Below, in pieces: positions 16,691 to 23,635 of a stretch of 49,620 nucleotides of DNA. The first letter of the stretch is position 1. Each line of letters opens with the position of its first letter. The notes under the pieces were generated by a model. That model was not told the DNA's origin. It did no database searches and saw only the letters and a program-made list of their open reading frames with translations. The stretch is from Chloroflexota bacterium (GTDB lineage: Bacteria > Chloroflexota > Anaerolineae > Anaerolineales > Anaerolineaceae), in NCBI GenBank assembly GCA_016838895.1, contig JAEKNU010000028.1, positions 1-49,620 of the forward strand. Reading direction: 5' to 3'. The position numbers were made by a program, and so were the translations under genes.

Positions 16691-17235
16691 ATAATCATCC
16701 TGCCTTATTGGTCGATATTTTTGTTTTCAACTTTTCATTATGGCATTTTTATAAACCTGATAGCTGTCAACTATTCTCATAAATCGAAGATGACTGCATC
16801 CTGAAATTCATTTAAGTATAAAATGATCTTCATATGGCTCAATTGGCTAAGTGTTTTGGAAATATGCTCAATATTGTAGCATTTTTGGCACCGAATGGAT
16901 ATGCATTTTACGAAAAACTACTTAAGAAGCAGCCCAGTGGGTTTGGGAAACAGATCTCATTTATATATAGAACCCAAAGCCTGAATATTCGACACGGTCT
17001 TCTTTGGACGAGAAAGATTCAAATACATCTCGATAGGATTTTGTCAGGAGGTTTATTAATCCGCATCGTGCCTTACAGATAATCTTTGCAGTCAGAAAAA
17101 CAATGCTGCACAGAAGGTTTTGATTTACTTTTCTTTCTTTTGTTACAGATAACACCGATACACCTGTAAAATGGAGTAGGTGATTTTTGGGTGAAAAAGT
17201 GAACCGGATAACATTTTGCACTGGCAAAAAAATTA

Positions 17236-17330
17236 TGTTTGCATATAATAAATGTAGCGTGGCAGCTTGCCCCCCTCAAGCTGTCATGCTAAGCAAAATT
17301 GGCAATCTGACCCACGTTGGATTGCCATGA
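17236..17330 (+). repeat. Operon-end repeat, copy B, with C-loop hairpin and terminator
   Basis: This is the partner of 10675-10769. The hairpin has arms GGCAGCTTG (17261-17269) and CAAGCTGTC (17278-17286) around a CCCCCCT-type loop, with one wobble pair. The second hairpin has arms GGCAATC (17301-17307) and GATTGCC (17320-17326), followed by a short T run. Together with the remnant just before it, this marks an earlier duplication of the end of the Tad operon. Confidence 0.75.
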
Positions 17331-17346
17331 TGTTTTAATCTGCGGA

Positions 17347-17362
17347 TTTTTCCCCCTGGGAT
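17347..17362 (+). promoter_or_regulatory. CCCCCTGGGAT element upstream of the second pilin operon
   Basis: TTTTTCCCCCTGGGAT is identical to the element at 1427-1442 and shares its 13-base core with 22516-22528. It lies 113 nt before the start of the operon at 17475, almost the same distance as in the other two operons. Unlike those, the leader after it has no GC-rich terminator-like hairpin. Confidence 0.6.
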
Positions 17363-17474
17363 TAGACATTCCAAACCCTACAATGAAACTATAGATAATG
17401 TGCATGTATACCCACTAACCTGGTGTGTTTGACTTTCTATTGATCCAATTGATCATCTCTCACAGGAGGAATCT

Positions 17475-17975
17475 CTGATCGCTATCATTGTTTTTTTACT
17501 GCTGCTACTCTTTAGCATGATCTTTGACCTGGAAAGCCGGCAAGTTCCTAATGCTTTGACCCTTACCGTCTTGATTGGAGCAGGTTGCTTTGCAGTATAT
17601 AGAGGGGATTGGGCTGTTGTTGTTCTGACCATAGCCTTGATCTTTCTATCGGATTTGCGATTCAGAAAAGTGCAAGTGGCGTTGTCTTTTATCTTGGCGG
17701 GCGCTGCTTTTGCCGTACAGCCGGCCACAGGTTGGCTTTGTGTAGCGGAAATGGGGGTTTGGCTTTTATGGTTGTTGGGGAAAATGGGTGGGGCAGACGT
17801 GAAATTAATCCTGGGCAGTTTGTTATTAACAGCCCAACCGGCCATCCTGCTGCCGATCTTCTTCCTTGGAGGTGTGCAGGGGTTGCTGGCGCTATTTCGT
17901 AAACAAGAAGAGATTCCCTTTGTGGTTTCCATATTCGCGGGATCGCTTTGGTATTTGATTGGTTCGTTTCACTAA
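17475..17975 (+). CDS. Prepilin peptidase (A24 family), second copy with non-canonical start
   Basis: The product of about 166 residues contains MIFDLESRQVPN (first catalytic Asp) and GKMGGADVKLILG (second catalytic Asp) within a run of hydrophobic helices, so it is an A24 prepilin peptidase of the short CpaA type. ATG 17517 lies just before the first Asp and would remove the first membrane helix. In frame upstream is a perfect hydrophobic helix (IAIIVFLLLLFS), preceded by AGGAGG at 17464-17469. No ATG, GTG or TTG is available there, only CTG 17475 (5 nt spacing) or ATC 17478 (8 nt). Initiation at one of these is therefore likely. It heads the second pilin operon. Confidence 0.78.
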   Translation: MIAIIVFLLLLLFSMIFDLESRQVPNALTLTVLIGAGCFAVYRGDWAVVVLTIALIFLSDLRFRKVQVALSFILAGAAFAVQPATGWLCVAEMGVWLLWLLGKMGGADVKLILGSLLLTAQPAILLPIFFLGGVQGLLALFRKQEEIPFVVSIFAGSLWYLIGSFH

Positions 17976-17997
17976 AAACTAATTGGAGGAAAATAGT

Positions 17998-18144
17998 ATG
18001 CGTTTACTAAAAGATTTGATAGGGATTGAATCCACAGAAGTGGCCTTGATTATTGCCGTGGTAGTGCTGGTGAGTTATGGTGCCTATCGCTTATTGGGGC
18101 AGAATATTGCTGCCATCGTGACCGATATTGCCGGGAAAATATAG
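17998..18144 (+). CDS. flp: Flp-type pilin of the second pilin operon (48 aa)
   Basis: The 48-residue protein has MRLLKDLIG followed by IESTEVALIIAVVVLVSYGAY. Gly9, then Glu at a spacing close to the Flp motif (E, then a hydrophobic helix), and the short tail ending in IAGKI fit a Flp/Fap-like pilin. It resembles pilins of Gram-positive-like tad loci (STEVALI) more than the 6738 pilin, so the two operons may make different filaments. TTGGAGGAAAAT (17983-17994) precedes the ATG and provides the ribosome binding site. The gene lies 22 nt after the peptidase gene and 21 nt before the TadE gene. Confidence 0.85.
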   Translation: MRLLKDLIGIESTEVALIIAVVVLVSYGAYRLLGQNIAAIVTDIAGKI

Positions 18145-18165
18145 TCAATACAAAGGAGGCTACCC

Positions 18166-18576
18166 ATGCGATTGTTACGTGATCAGCGAGGTATGGAATT
18201 ATTGGAAGCGGCTATCACCACCCCGATTGCCATTTTGGTGATGCTGGCGATTGTGAACCTGGGAATGTTGGTTTATGCCCAGCAGGCCGTCCAGGCGGCT
18301 TCCCGCCATGGCGCTCGCATGGGTAGTGTTGCGCAACAATGTCCGGCTTGTTATGCGCTCAGTGAAGCCAAGTCAGCCATTGCAGGCGCCGGTATTTTGG
18401 AGGACACATCGGTCAGTGTATTGGCACCGGGAGGAAGCGCCGGCAGTATTCTCAAGATTCAGGTGAGCGGCAGTGTGCCGAACTTCATGGCACCCTTGAC
18501 CGGTTTGTTTCCCGGATTACCAGGAGAAGCTTTTACTGTCAGTGCGGATGCAACCTTCCGGCAGGAGGGGTGGTGA
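18166..18576 (+). CDS. tadE: TadE-like pseudopilin, second pilin operon
   Basis: The 136-residue protein starts RLLRDQRGMELLEAAITTPI, with Gly followed by Glu at the position used by TadE prepilins. A long hydrophobic helix (about residues 18-38) follows, then YAQQAVQAASRHGARMGSV, typical of TadE. Cys-Pro-Ala-Cys (about 62-65) follows. AAAGGAGG lies 6 nt upstream of ATG 18166. It should be cut by the co-encoded peptidase and act as a minor pilin beside the 17998 Flp pilin. The stop overlaps the next gene by TGATG. Confidence 0.83.
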   Translation: MRLLRDQRGMELLEAAITTPIAILVMLAIVNLGMLVYAQQAVQAASRHGARMGSVAQQCPACYALSEAKSAIAGAGILEDTSVSVLAPGGSAGSILKIQVSGSVPNFMAPLTGLFPGLPGEAFTVSADATFRQEGW

Positions 18577-19010
18577 TGTTGATTCAGGATCGAAGGGGTT
18601 ACTCCCTGACCTTTTGGGCGGTGTTTATTGGATTGGTGTTGATACCGATTTTTGCATTGTCCATAGAACTGGGACGCTATTTCTACGCCATTGCGGAGGT
18701 GCAGAAAGCAGCGGATGCAGCAGCTTTGGCTGCTGCTGCGGAGTTTGATACCCAGGTCTTTCAGAAGAGTGGAGATCTGGTACCGAATTCCAGAGCATGG
18801 GGAATTGCACAAACCTATGTAAATGCAAACACAGCCGCCTTGTCTGCCAAAGGTGTGCGTGCTTTTGTATCGGATATTCAGATCGATAGTGGCGCGGATA
18901 CTGTCCTGGTGAATGTGTCGGCGGATTTGTCTATTTTGTTTCCGTCGGTGGTACCGGATGTGATAGTGAAACAGGTTGGAGTAGCAAAACTACGGGCGAT
19001 GACTCATTAA
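18576..19010 (+). CDS. TadG-like (pilus assembly) protein, second pilin operon
   Basis: The 144-residue protein has a basic start (DRRGYSL), one membrane helix (about residues 11-30), and then ELGRYFYAIAEVQKAADAAALAAAAEF, the Ala-rich helix typical of TadG/TadE-like pseudopilins. It is short compared with full TadG, which has a C-terminal von Willebrand domain; that domain is absent here. ATG 18576 was chosen over GTG 18570 and 18573 because AGGAGGGG (18563-18570) is spaced 5 nt from it. It ends the second pilin operon, 10 nt before the attC-like repeats begin. Confidence 0.75.
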   Translation: MLIQDRRGYSLTFWAVFIGLVLIPIFALSIELGRYFYAIAEVQKAADAAALAAAAEFDTQVFQKSGDLVPNSRAWGIAQTYVNANTAALSAKGVRAFVSDIQIDSGADTVLVNVSADLSILFPSVVPDVIVKQVGVAKLRAMTH

Positions 19011-19019
19011 TTTTCACAG

Positions 19020-19146
19020 CGGCAGGCGTTACCGGCAAGGTTGGGATTTGGCGAAAAAAACTACCAGTCGCTGAAACCGCCATTGGGAGCTGAATTCTGA
19101 AAGTGTGAGCGATTGCCCACACTTATCGGGTGCATTGGTGTTAGAC
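19020..19146 (-). repeat. attC-like site after cassette gene 1
   Basis: On the minus strand the site opens with GTCTAAC (19146-19140), matching the integron R-double-prime core RYYYAAC and overlapping the stop codon of the 19141 gene. It closes with CGGTAACGCCTGCCG (about 19033-19019), which also ends the site at 22155-22161. The expected final GTTRRRY is missing here: after the last G the sequence continues into the end of the second pilin operon. Internal imperfect inverted symmetry supports a folded attC. Confidence 0.65.
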
Positions 19147-19917
19147 GATCTTTGAATAATCAATAGTTAGAAACGGATATGGTTCGTTTCTGAGTTTTTG
19201 CCAATCAAAATCGTAGCATAATTCCTTCGGCCAATCTGAAGGAAATTTAACCCGAAAGTATTCTCCAATGCCACTTTCCATGCCATCATCATTTCCATCG
19301 CCTACTGCTAAGAGCGTATTGCCTGGTGAAAAATCGTTAGTTTCAAATTGTGCTGACAGGACTACCAATACACCGCAACAGGCATCTATCAAATGACCAA
19401 AAGTAGCTTCTCTAAATTCAGAATATCGGTCATGCTTTGTAGCATTGTAAGCTTCATACCAAGGAAGTGGAGCGCCATTTGTCCAAGCAGAAAACGGAGT
19501 TCGCAAATTCTCAATTCCACTCCAGTATGGAACCTTAACTTGGTAGGATGAAAGGCGATGTGTTGTGTTGATTTTCCTATAATCCTCCATGTTCAGATCA
19601 ATATCTTTCCCCTTTTTATTCTTTTTGGTATATCCATTTTCTCTTAAAATAGCCTTGCAATTCGCCTCGACTTCTATACACGCTCGAAGCAACAAGGCGT
19701 GTATTCGATACGAGTAACAGGAAAGATTATTGTCGGCTGGTTCAACGTAATCGAATAGTTCTTGTAAATCTTTCAGGAGAAGTGAAAAGGCACGAACGTA
19801 ATGACTTGGTGATTGAGCGTATTGGGGATGAATCATATATTGCCAACGACCACCCTTACTGTAACTTCCATCTATAAATTGGCGACAGGTTCTTTTATAT
19901 GGACGATTTACTGACAT
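19141..19917 (-). CDS. Integron-cassette gene 1, unknown protein, HEPN-like features
   Basis: The 258-residue protein starts at ATG 19917, which has GGAG 8 nt upstream; a longer frame runs into the attC site and is not used. It is predicted soluble and helical in the first half (ALLLRACIEVEANCKAIL, about residues 93-110). NATKHDRYSEF follows (about 184-194), with helices after it. This resembles HEPN or MAE_28990-like proteins seen near defence genes, but I cannot name a family with confidence. The gene and its attC form the cassette nearest the pilin operon. Cassette genes are usually promoterless and are expressed from a neighbour. Confidence 0.65.
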   Translation of the reverse strand: MSVNRPYKRTCRQFIDGSYSKGGRWQYMIHPQYAQSPSHYVRAFSLLLKDLQELFDYVEPADNNLSCYSYRIHALLLRACIEVEANCKAILRENGYTKKNKKGKDIDLNMEDYRKINTTHRLSSYQVKVPYWSGIENLRTPFSAWTNGAPLPWYEAYNATKHDRYSEFREATFGHLIDACCGVLVVLSAQFETNDFSPGNTLLAVGDGNDDGMESGIGEYFRVKFPSDWPKELCYDFDWQKLRNEPYPFLTIDYSKIV

Positions 19918-19934
19918 TGTATTATCTCCAAAGC

Positions 19935-20110
19935 ACCTAACGGTTTGCTTTACCTGCGTGTGAGCGTGTGAGGATTCTGCTTGGGAGCAGGAAAAGCCTG
20001 AAGCCAGAAAAAATACTCCTAAATCGCGCACACCGCAAAGAGGCAGTCCCACATATTAGGCAGTTCACCCCGAGAAGCAAAGCGAAACGGGAGTGCACCC
20101 TTTATTGGGC
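19935..20110 (-). repeat. attC-like site after cassette gene 2
   Basis: On the minus strand the site opens with GCCCAAT (20110-20104), one base from RYYYAAC. It ends with GTTAGGT (19941-19935), a perfect GTTRRRY core. At about 176 bp it is on the long side but within the range of known attC sites. The block before the right core (ACGCAGGTAAAGCAAACC) is shared with the next site (20813-20942), and a middle segment with CTCCCAAGCAGA is also conserved between them. Confidence 0.7.
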
Positions 20111-20131
20111 AATTTTTCTTCAACAAAAAGC

Positions 20132-20776
20132 CTATGCTTGATCCCAAAGACTTTTTGCTTCTGCAACGGACTTTTCTTTTTCTGCTGTCCTCAATGCTCT
20201 AATTGCGTTTACATATTCTTCAATAACCTTGCTGTAATTCACGCGTATATCTCGAAGTTGGATACCCGCAGGAAAGCCAATATGGTCAGGTATTCCATAG
20301 GAATATCGCAATCGCCCCGACTTATTCTGCCATTCACTGCCTGATTTTGTAACGCCATATTCTATAAGTAATGCCCCAACCTGACCAATAACTTCTCTAA
20401 GGACTTCGTCTAAGGTTTCATTCGCCTTCTTGCTTAAATCGTGATCCAGAATTATATTTGCGTCTATTTCATCTTGTGATAATTCCAATTTGTGAATCCA
20501 TTTCATTGTCGTTAATTTGTCTTTTACGCTATTTGGAAATGACGCCGTTACACTTATTAAACTCTTCTTCAGTTGTCCAATCTTTTCAGCGCCTAGTTCT
20601 TTCACTATTTCTGGATGGTCCTTAACGCTTCTATCTATGATGGAATTAGCCCATTCATCCAAAAAAACAGGAACGATTTGACTGATTTCATCAACAATTA
20701 TTTCTGCTTTTCGCCTAACTACGTTGATTTCTGCATTGGCTTGCTGAATTGCTATTTCAAGGTTATCGAAACTCAT
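20132..20776 (-). CDS. Integron-cassette gene 2, unknown helical protein
   Basis: The 214-residue protein starts at ATG 20776 (GGAGG at 8 nt; the alternative TTG at 20791 overlaps that site). It is charged and helical with no membrane segment, opening with SFDNLEIAIQQANAEINVVRRKAEI. YSYGIPDHIGFPAGIQLRDI (about residues 164-183) may be a small globular element. I do not recognise a family. Its flanking attC-like sites at 19935-20110 and 20813-20942 are the main evidence for its being a cassette gene. Confidence 0.6.
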   Translation of the reverse strand: MSFDNLEIAIQQANAEINVVRRKAEIIVDEISQIVPVFLDEWANSIIDRSVKDHPEIVKELGAEKIGQLKKSLISVTASFPNSVKDKLTTMKWIHKLELSQDEIDANIILDHDLSKKANETLDEVLREVIGQVGALLIEYGVTKSGSEWQNKSGRLRYSYGIPDHIGFPAGIQLRDIRVNYSKVIEEYVNAIRALRTAEKEKSVAEAKSLWDQA

Positions 20777-20812
20777 TCTGTAATCCTCCAATATGAATTT
20801 TTTGCGAGAGTC

Positions 20813-20942
20813 GCCAAACAGTATACTTTACCTACATGTAGGTGGGCGTGGACTCTGCTTGGAAGCAGCAAAAAACTCAAAGCCGGGAAAATACTTGAAA
20901 ATGTGGCAGAATCCCCAACGTCAAGTGCACGCACTGTTAGCC
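20813..20942 (-). repeat. attC-like site after cassette gene 3
   Basis: On the minus strand the site opens with GGCTAAC (20942-20936), which fits RYYYAAC and overlaps the stop of gene 3. It continues AGTGCGTGCACTTGACG and ends with TATACTGTTTGGC (last core GTTTGGC, 20819-20813, one base from GTTRRRY). The site is 130 bp. It shares GTGCAC and AGGTAAAG with the neighbouring site and is typical of the long attC sites of chromosomal integrons. Confidence 0.72.
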
Positions 20943-22121
20943 CGTTTTTTGCCCTTTTTCGAGTAATTGGATTAGCACTTCCTGCATAACTTTTTCTTTT
21001 GTGGCAACGCCTAAAAACCTTCGCCTATCATCAACAACGGGAATACCTGAAACTTTATATTCAACCATTTGACGATACGCCTGATAACTTGTTGGATTTT
21101 GAAGATAGAGCCGTAAAGCGCCCAAACGAGTTAAGTCTCGCTCTGTTATGTTTCGATTGTCTCGTTGAGCGTCCCATTGAGGTAAGACCAACTCATTTTG
21201 AATTCTTTCCCAAGAGTCTCTAAATTCGAAAGAGTCTCTAAATTTGAAAAAAGGAGCATGAAATATTTTTTCCAATACATGGAATAATCGCTCGTCTCGT
21301 ATTTGACGGTTATCATCTCGAAAATCGTGAAGCATAATTTCGATACCAAATTGCGGATACTTTGCCTTGAATTGCTCAACAGGCATAAATCCAAGATACT
21401 CATCAAACTCATCAACGAAAACGATATACTCTACTGGTGCAACTCTGGTTAACTCATAAACATAATCTCTCAATGCCAAAAAATCAATTCGCATTTGATT
21501 TTGTCGCCCGATGCGAACAATCAAAACATGAGGGGCATTCCCCTTATCTTGGATTTCTTGAACAATTCGGCTAATTTCAGAAGTAAACCCTTTTGCTATT
21601 CCGGCTTGCTCAAGAGTCACTGTTTGATTTACTGGCTCTGTAATGGTGCGTTGAAATTCAATTTCTACACCAGCAAATTTTGCTTTTACTGAAGTGGCTC
21701 GCTCAATCAATAAAAGAATAACGAGCGCTATTATCGGAATAGTGGCGACAAGCAATAGTGCCCAATCGCTTTGAAAAGTGTATCCCGTTAGACGGGGAAA
21801 CAATAGGACTGTGATTAACAAACTTATATAAAAAGTCAGTGATAGAAAAATCGTTGTCTGTGTTGTGCGGTTTAAGGACTTGAACCCGGATGCCCACTTA
21901 CGAATTTTCGTCCAATGATTATTTGCGGATATCCAATAGAGTAAGCCAAGCGCAAGCAACAATATCAAAGACCAGATTGGATAATCTCTTAGAACGAAAA
22001 TGGTTTGCCAATTATTGACGTTTACGTTCCCCATCAAAAATAAAACAATACCAACGATAAGCCAGATAACTGGAATCGAGAGGGTGAAAAACAATAGGAT
22101 TGTCTTGGCACGTTTTTCCAT
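20937..22121 (-). CDS. Integron-cassette gene 3: four-helix membrane protein with CBS-like C-terminus
   Basis: The 394-residue protein has four predicted membrane helices in its first half (about residues 8-31, 48-66, 88-108, 119-140). A cytoplasmic domain follows (SRIVQEIQDKGNAPHVLIVRIG, then EFDEYLGFMPVEQF). The C-terminus (YRQMVEYKVSGIPVVDDRRRFLGV, about residues 358-381) looks like one CBS repeat, which suggests nucleotide sensing. The gene is preceded by the attC right end at 22155-22161 and followed by its own attC, so it is a complete cassette. Function unknown; a signalling or stress role is possible. Confidence 0.68.
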   Translation of the reverse strand: MEKRAKTILLFFTLSIPVIWLIVGIVLFLMGNVNVNNWQTIFVLRDYPIWSLILLLALGLLYWISANNHWTKIRKWASGFKSLNRTTQTTIFLSLTFYISLLITVLLFPRLTGYTFQSDWALLLVATIPIIALVILLLIERATSVKAKFAGVEIEFQRTITEPVNQTVTLEQAGIAKGFTSEISRIVQEIQDKGNAPHVLIVRIGRQNQMRIDFLALRDYVYELTRVAPVEYIVFVDEFDEYLGFMPVEQFKAKYPQFGIEIMLHDFRDDNRQIRDERLFHVLEKIFHAPFFKFRDSFEFRDSWERIQNELVLPQWDAQRDNRNITERDLTRLGALRLYLQNPTSYQAYRQMVEYKVSGIPVVDDRRRFLGVATKEKVMQEVLIQLLEKGQKTG

Positions 22122-22154
22122 ATATACTTTCCTATTTCTACTATCTATGGTGCG

Positions 22155-22216
22155 GGCTAACGGCAGGCGTTACTGGCAGGGTGGAACTTGGAGGGAAAAG
22201 CCACCAGGCACCGAAT
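22155..22216 (-). repeat. attC right-end remnant upstream of the cassette array
   Basis: On the minus strand it reads GCCAGTAACGCCTGCCGTTAGCC, equal in its last part to the site at 19019-19035 (GGTAACGCCTGCCG), and ends with GTTAGCC. The left half of the attC is not seen, so this is probably what is left of an earlier cassette. It fixes the 5' limit of the array. Confidence 0.6.
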
Positions 22217-22515
22217 CCGCAAACATTTCAAATGAATAACATTATCCCAACCATAATAAAAATTATATACATCATTTGATTTCAAAGTCAAACGTATATG
22301 GGTGATCAATTAGCTCAAAAATTCAGAAAAATACCAGACCATCTATGGTGAAATTCATCTAAAACATTATTCCTAATGCAACGAGATAATTTCTATTGGT
22401 TCGGCCATTTGATATCCAATAATTTCTATACAACAAAGTGTTGCAAATTGAAATAGATGATCTTATCAACCCTTTGTAAGCAATGTGCAATGAATGCTTT
22501 TTTTGATGAAATAAC

Positions 22516-22624
22516 TTCCCCCTGGGATAAGCTGATTTTTATGGCTAAACTCCAATTACAACTAAATATTTCTTTATCAATACCGTTAGCCGGACACAAT
22601 CACTTGGATTTGTCCGGCTTTTTT
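22516..22624 (+). promoter_or_regulatory. Leader of the ssDNA operon: CCCCCTGGGAT element plus terminator-like hairpin
   Basis: TTCCCCCTGGGAT (22516-22528) is followed at the same distance as in the Tad leader by a hairpin with arms AGCCGGACA (22588-22596) and TGTCCGGCT (22611-22619) and a T tract. Between them, TAAACTC and CGTT, then AGCC, align with the Tad leader, so the two leaders are related. The hairpin ends about 12 nt before the Shine-Dalgarno sequence of the SSB-like gene. Confidence 0.68.
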
Positions 22625-22644
22625 ATTTTCACAAGGAGGCTCGT

Positions 22645-23172
22645 ATGATCAATGAAGTCATTCTAGAAGGTATCGTGGTGCGTGACCCATGGAAGTATAT
22701 GGACGATCTCTTCTTTCGCCTGGTGAGCTATCGCGATAGCGATCAGCCGGCCAAGAAGCTGGATCAAGAACGGGATGCCGGGGATTATGTCAATGTTCGC
22801 CTGAAGGGCGGCGCTAATGGCCTGATTCAAGTTCGCAAAGGCATGCGGCTGCGCATTCATGGTTTTCTGCAATCCCGGGATTATCGCGAAAGCCTGGAGG
22901 AGTTTATCCAGAAGGCACGCAAAAACCAACTATTTACCGGACTGGATGTGGCCATCAAGGAGGAAACCTTCAAACCCAATCAGGTGCAGATTGATCGCAA
23001 CCTGGTGGAGGTGGTCACCCGGCGCATTATCGTGCTGGATGCCGGTACGCCGAAAGAAAATCAGCACAAGAAAGCCGGCAGTGTGGTCACGGTCAAAAAA
23101 CTTGAAAAGGAATCGCACGCAGAAGAAACGGAGATCAACACCTGGGAGCCGGAAGGCATCCCGGATGAATGA
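22645..23172 (+). CDS. SSB-like OB-fold protein, first gene of the ssDNA operon
   Basis: The 175-residue protein begins MINEVILEGIVVRDPWKY and continues with LFFRLVSYRD, DYVNVRLKG and GMRLRIHGFLQSRDY (about residues 66-80). This succession of strands is the OB-fold pattern of single-stranded DNA-binding or PriB-like proteins. The acidic tip of classical SSB is replaced by EPEGIPDE. A classical SSB is encoded further on (24414), so this one may have another ssDNA or RNA target. AAGGAGG lies just before the ATG. It is the first gene after the shared leader. Confidence 0.72.
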   Translation: MINEVILEGIVVRDPWKYMDDLFFRLVSYRDSDQPAKKLDQERDAGDYVNVRLKGGANGLIQVRKGMRLRIHGFLQSRDYRESLEEFIQKARKNQLFTGLDVAIKEETFKPNQVQIDRNLVEVVTRRIIVLDAGTPKENQHKKAGSVVTVKKLEKESHAEETEINTWEPEGIPDE

Positions 23173-23635
23173 AAACTAGAAAAGCGAATCAATAAGACAA
23201 GTACTTTAGCCTGATACCAATCCTAACGGTTTCAGGCAGCATAGGAGGATCACAGGATGGCAATGGACGCGCTTGCGCAGGCAAGCCGTGTTCCAGTCCT
23301 GCCATCTTTTCACTCTCTATTAATGAGAGTGGGTGATCCTCTTTTTTGTTTAACTGGCGCAGCCAGCTTGTACCTTAATAAATAACTACCTTGAGGTAGT
23401 TCATACAAACTGGAGAATCAATACCACAAAGAGAGGCGTGGAAGGATCGGGATTGCCTGATTCTTCCACGCCTATACAACATACGGCAGCGAACCTCAAC
23501 CAGGAAAGCCATTTTCTGTTGAAGTTTGCTGCTCTATGGATTTACATGGAGCATAAATCACGTTGGACGTTTTTGTCATCAGACAAAGACAACTGTACTC
23601 AATCAAACGTTGGATAGACTCACAAGGAGGTTCAT
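23173..23635 (+). ncRNA. Densely structured 463-nt spacer, candidate ncRNA or attenuator
   Basis: No coding signal is seen, but at least six hairpins can be read: 23209-23237 (GCCTGA/TCAGGC), 23245-23341, 23384-23401 (AACTACC/GGTAGTT), 23434-23473 (15-bp stem with one wobble) and 23531-23552. The second is a three-way junction. P1 is GAGGATCAC (23245-23253) with GTGATCCTC (23333-23341), directly followed by six T. P2 is GATGGCA/TGCCATC (23256-23262, 23300-23306). P3 is CACTCTC/GAGAGTG (23311-23317, 23325-23331). This is a candidate structured RNA or attenuator, or possibly an origin-type region. Confidence 0.55.

Larger units (their letters stand above)
16691..17474. other. Long intergenic stretch with peptidase remnant and shared regulatory elements
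   Basis: No gene is convincingly supported. The first part (16691-17100) contains an open frame of 82 codons (16834-17082) with no Shine-Dalgarno sequence and no recognised family. Bases 17115-17235 resemble the 3' end and downstream region of the prepilin peptidase at 10560-10690 (TTACAGA, then GTAGGTGATTTTT). The operon-end repeat copy B follows (17236-17330), and then the CCCCCTGGGAT element (17352-17362). Confidence 0.6.
22122..22644. other. Intergenic stretch: attC end, AT-rich spacer and ssDNA operon leader
   Basis: On the minus strand the cassette-array end GTTAGCC (22161-22155) and its arm run to about 22216. A spacer of about 300 bp (22216-22515) is AT-rich and shows no coding signal. 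The leader of the ssDNA operon then follows (22516-22624). Confidence 0.6.

Noticed and set aside
16834..17082. Open frame of 82 codons in the 16.7-17.4 kb spacer
   Set aside because: No ribosome binding site, no recognised family and it runs toward the peptidase relic; treated as non-coding.
19918..20052. 45-residue N-terminal extension of cassette gene 1
   Set aside because: It reads through the attC right core; ATG 19917 has a good ribosome binding site.
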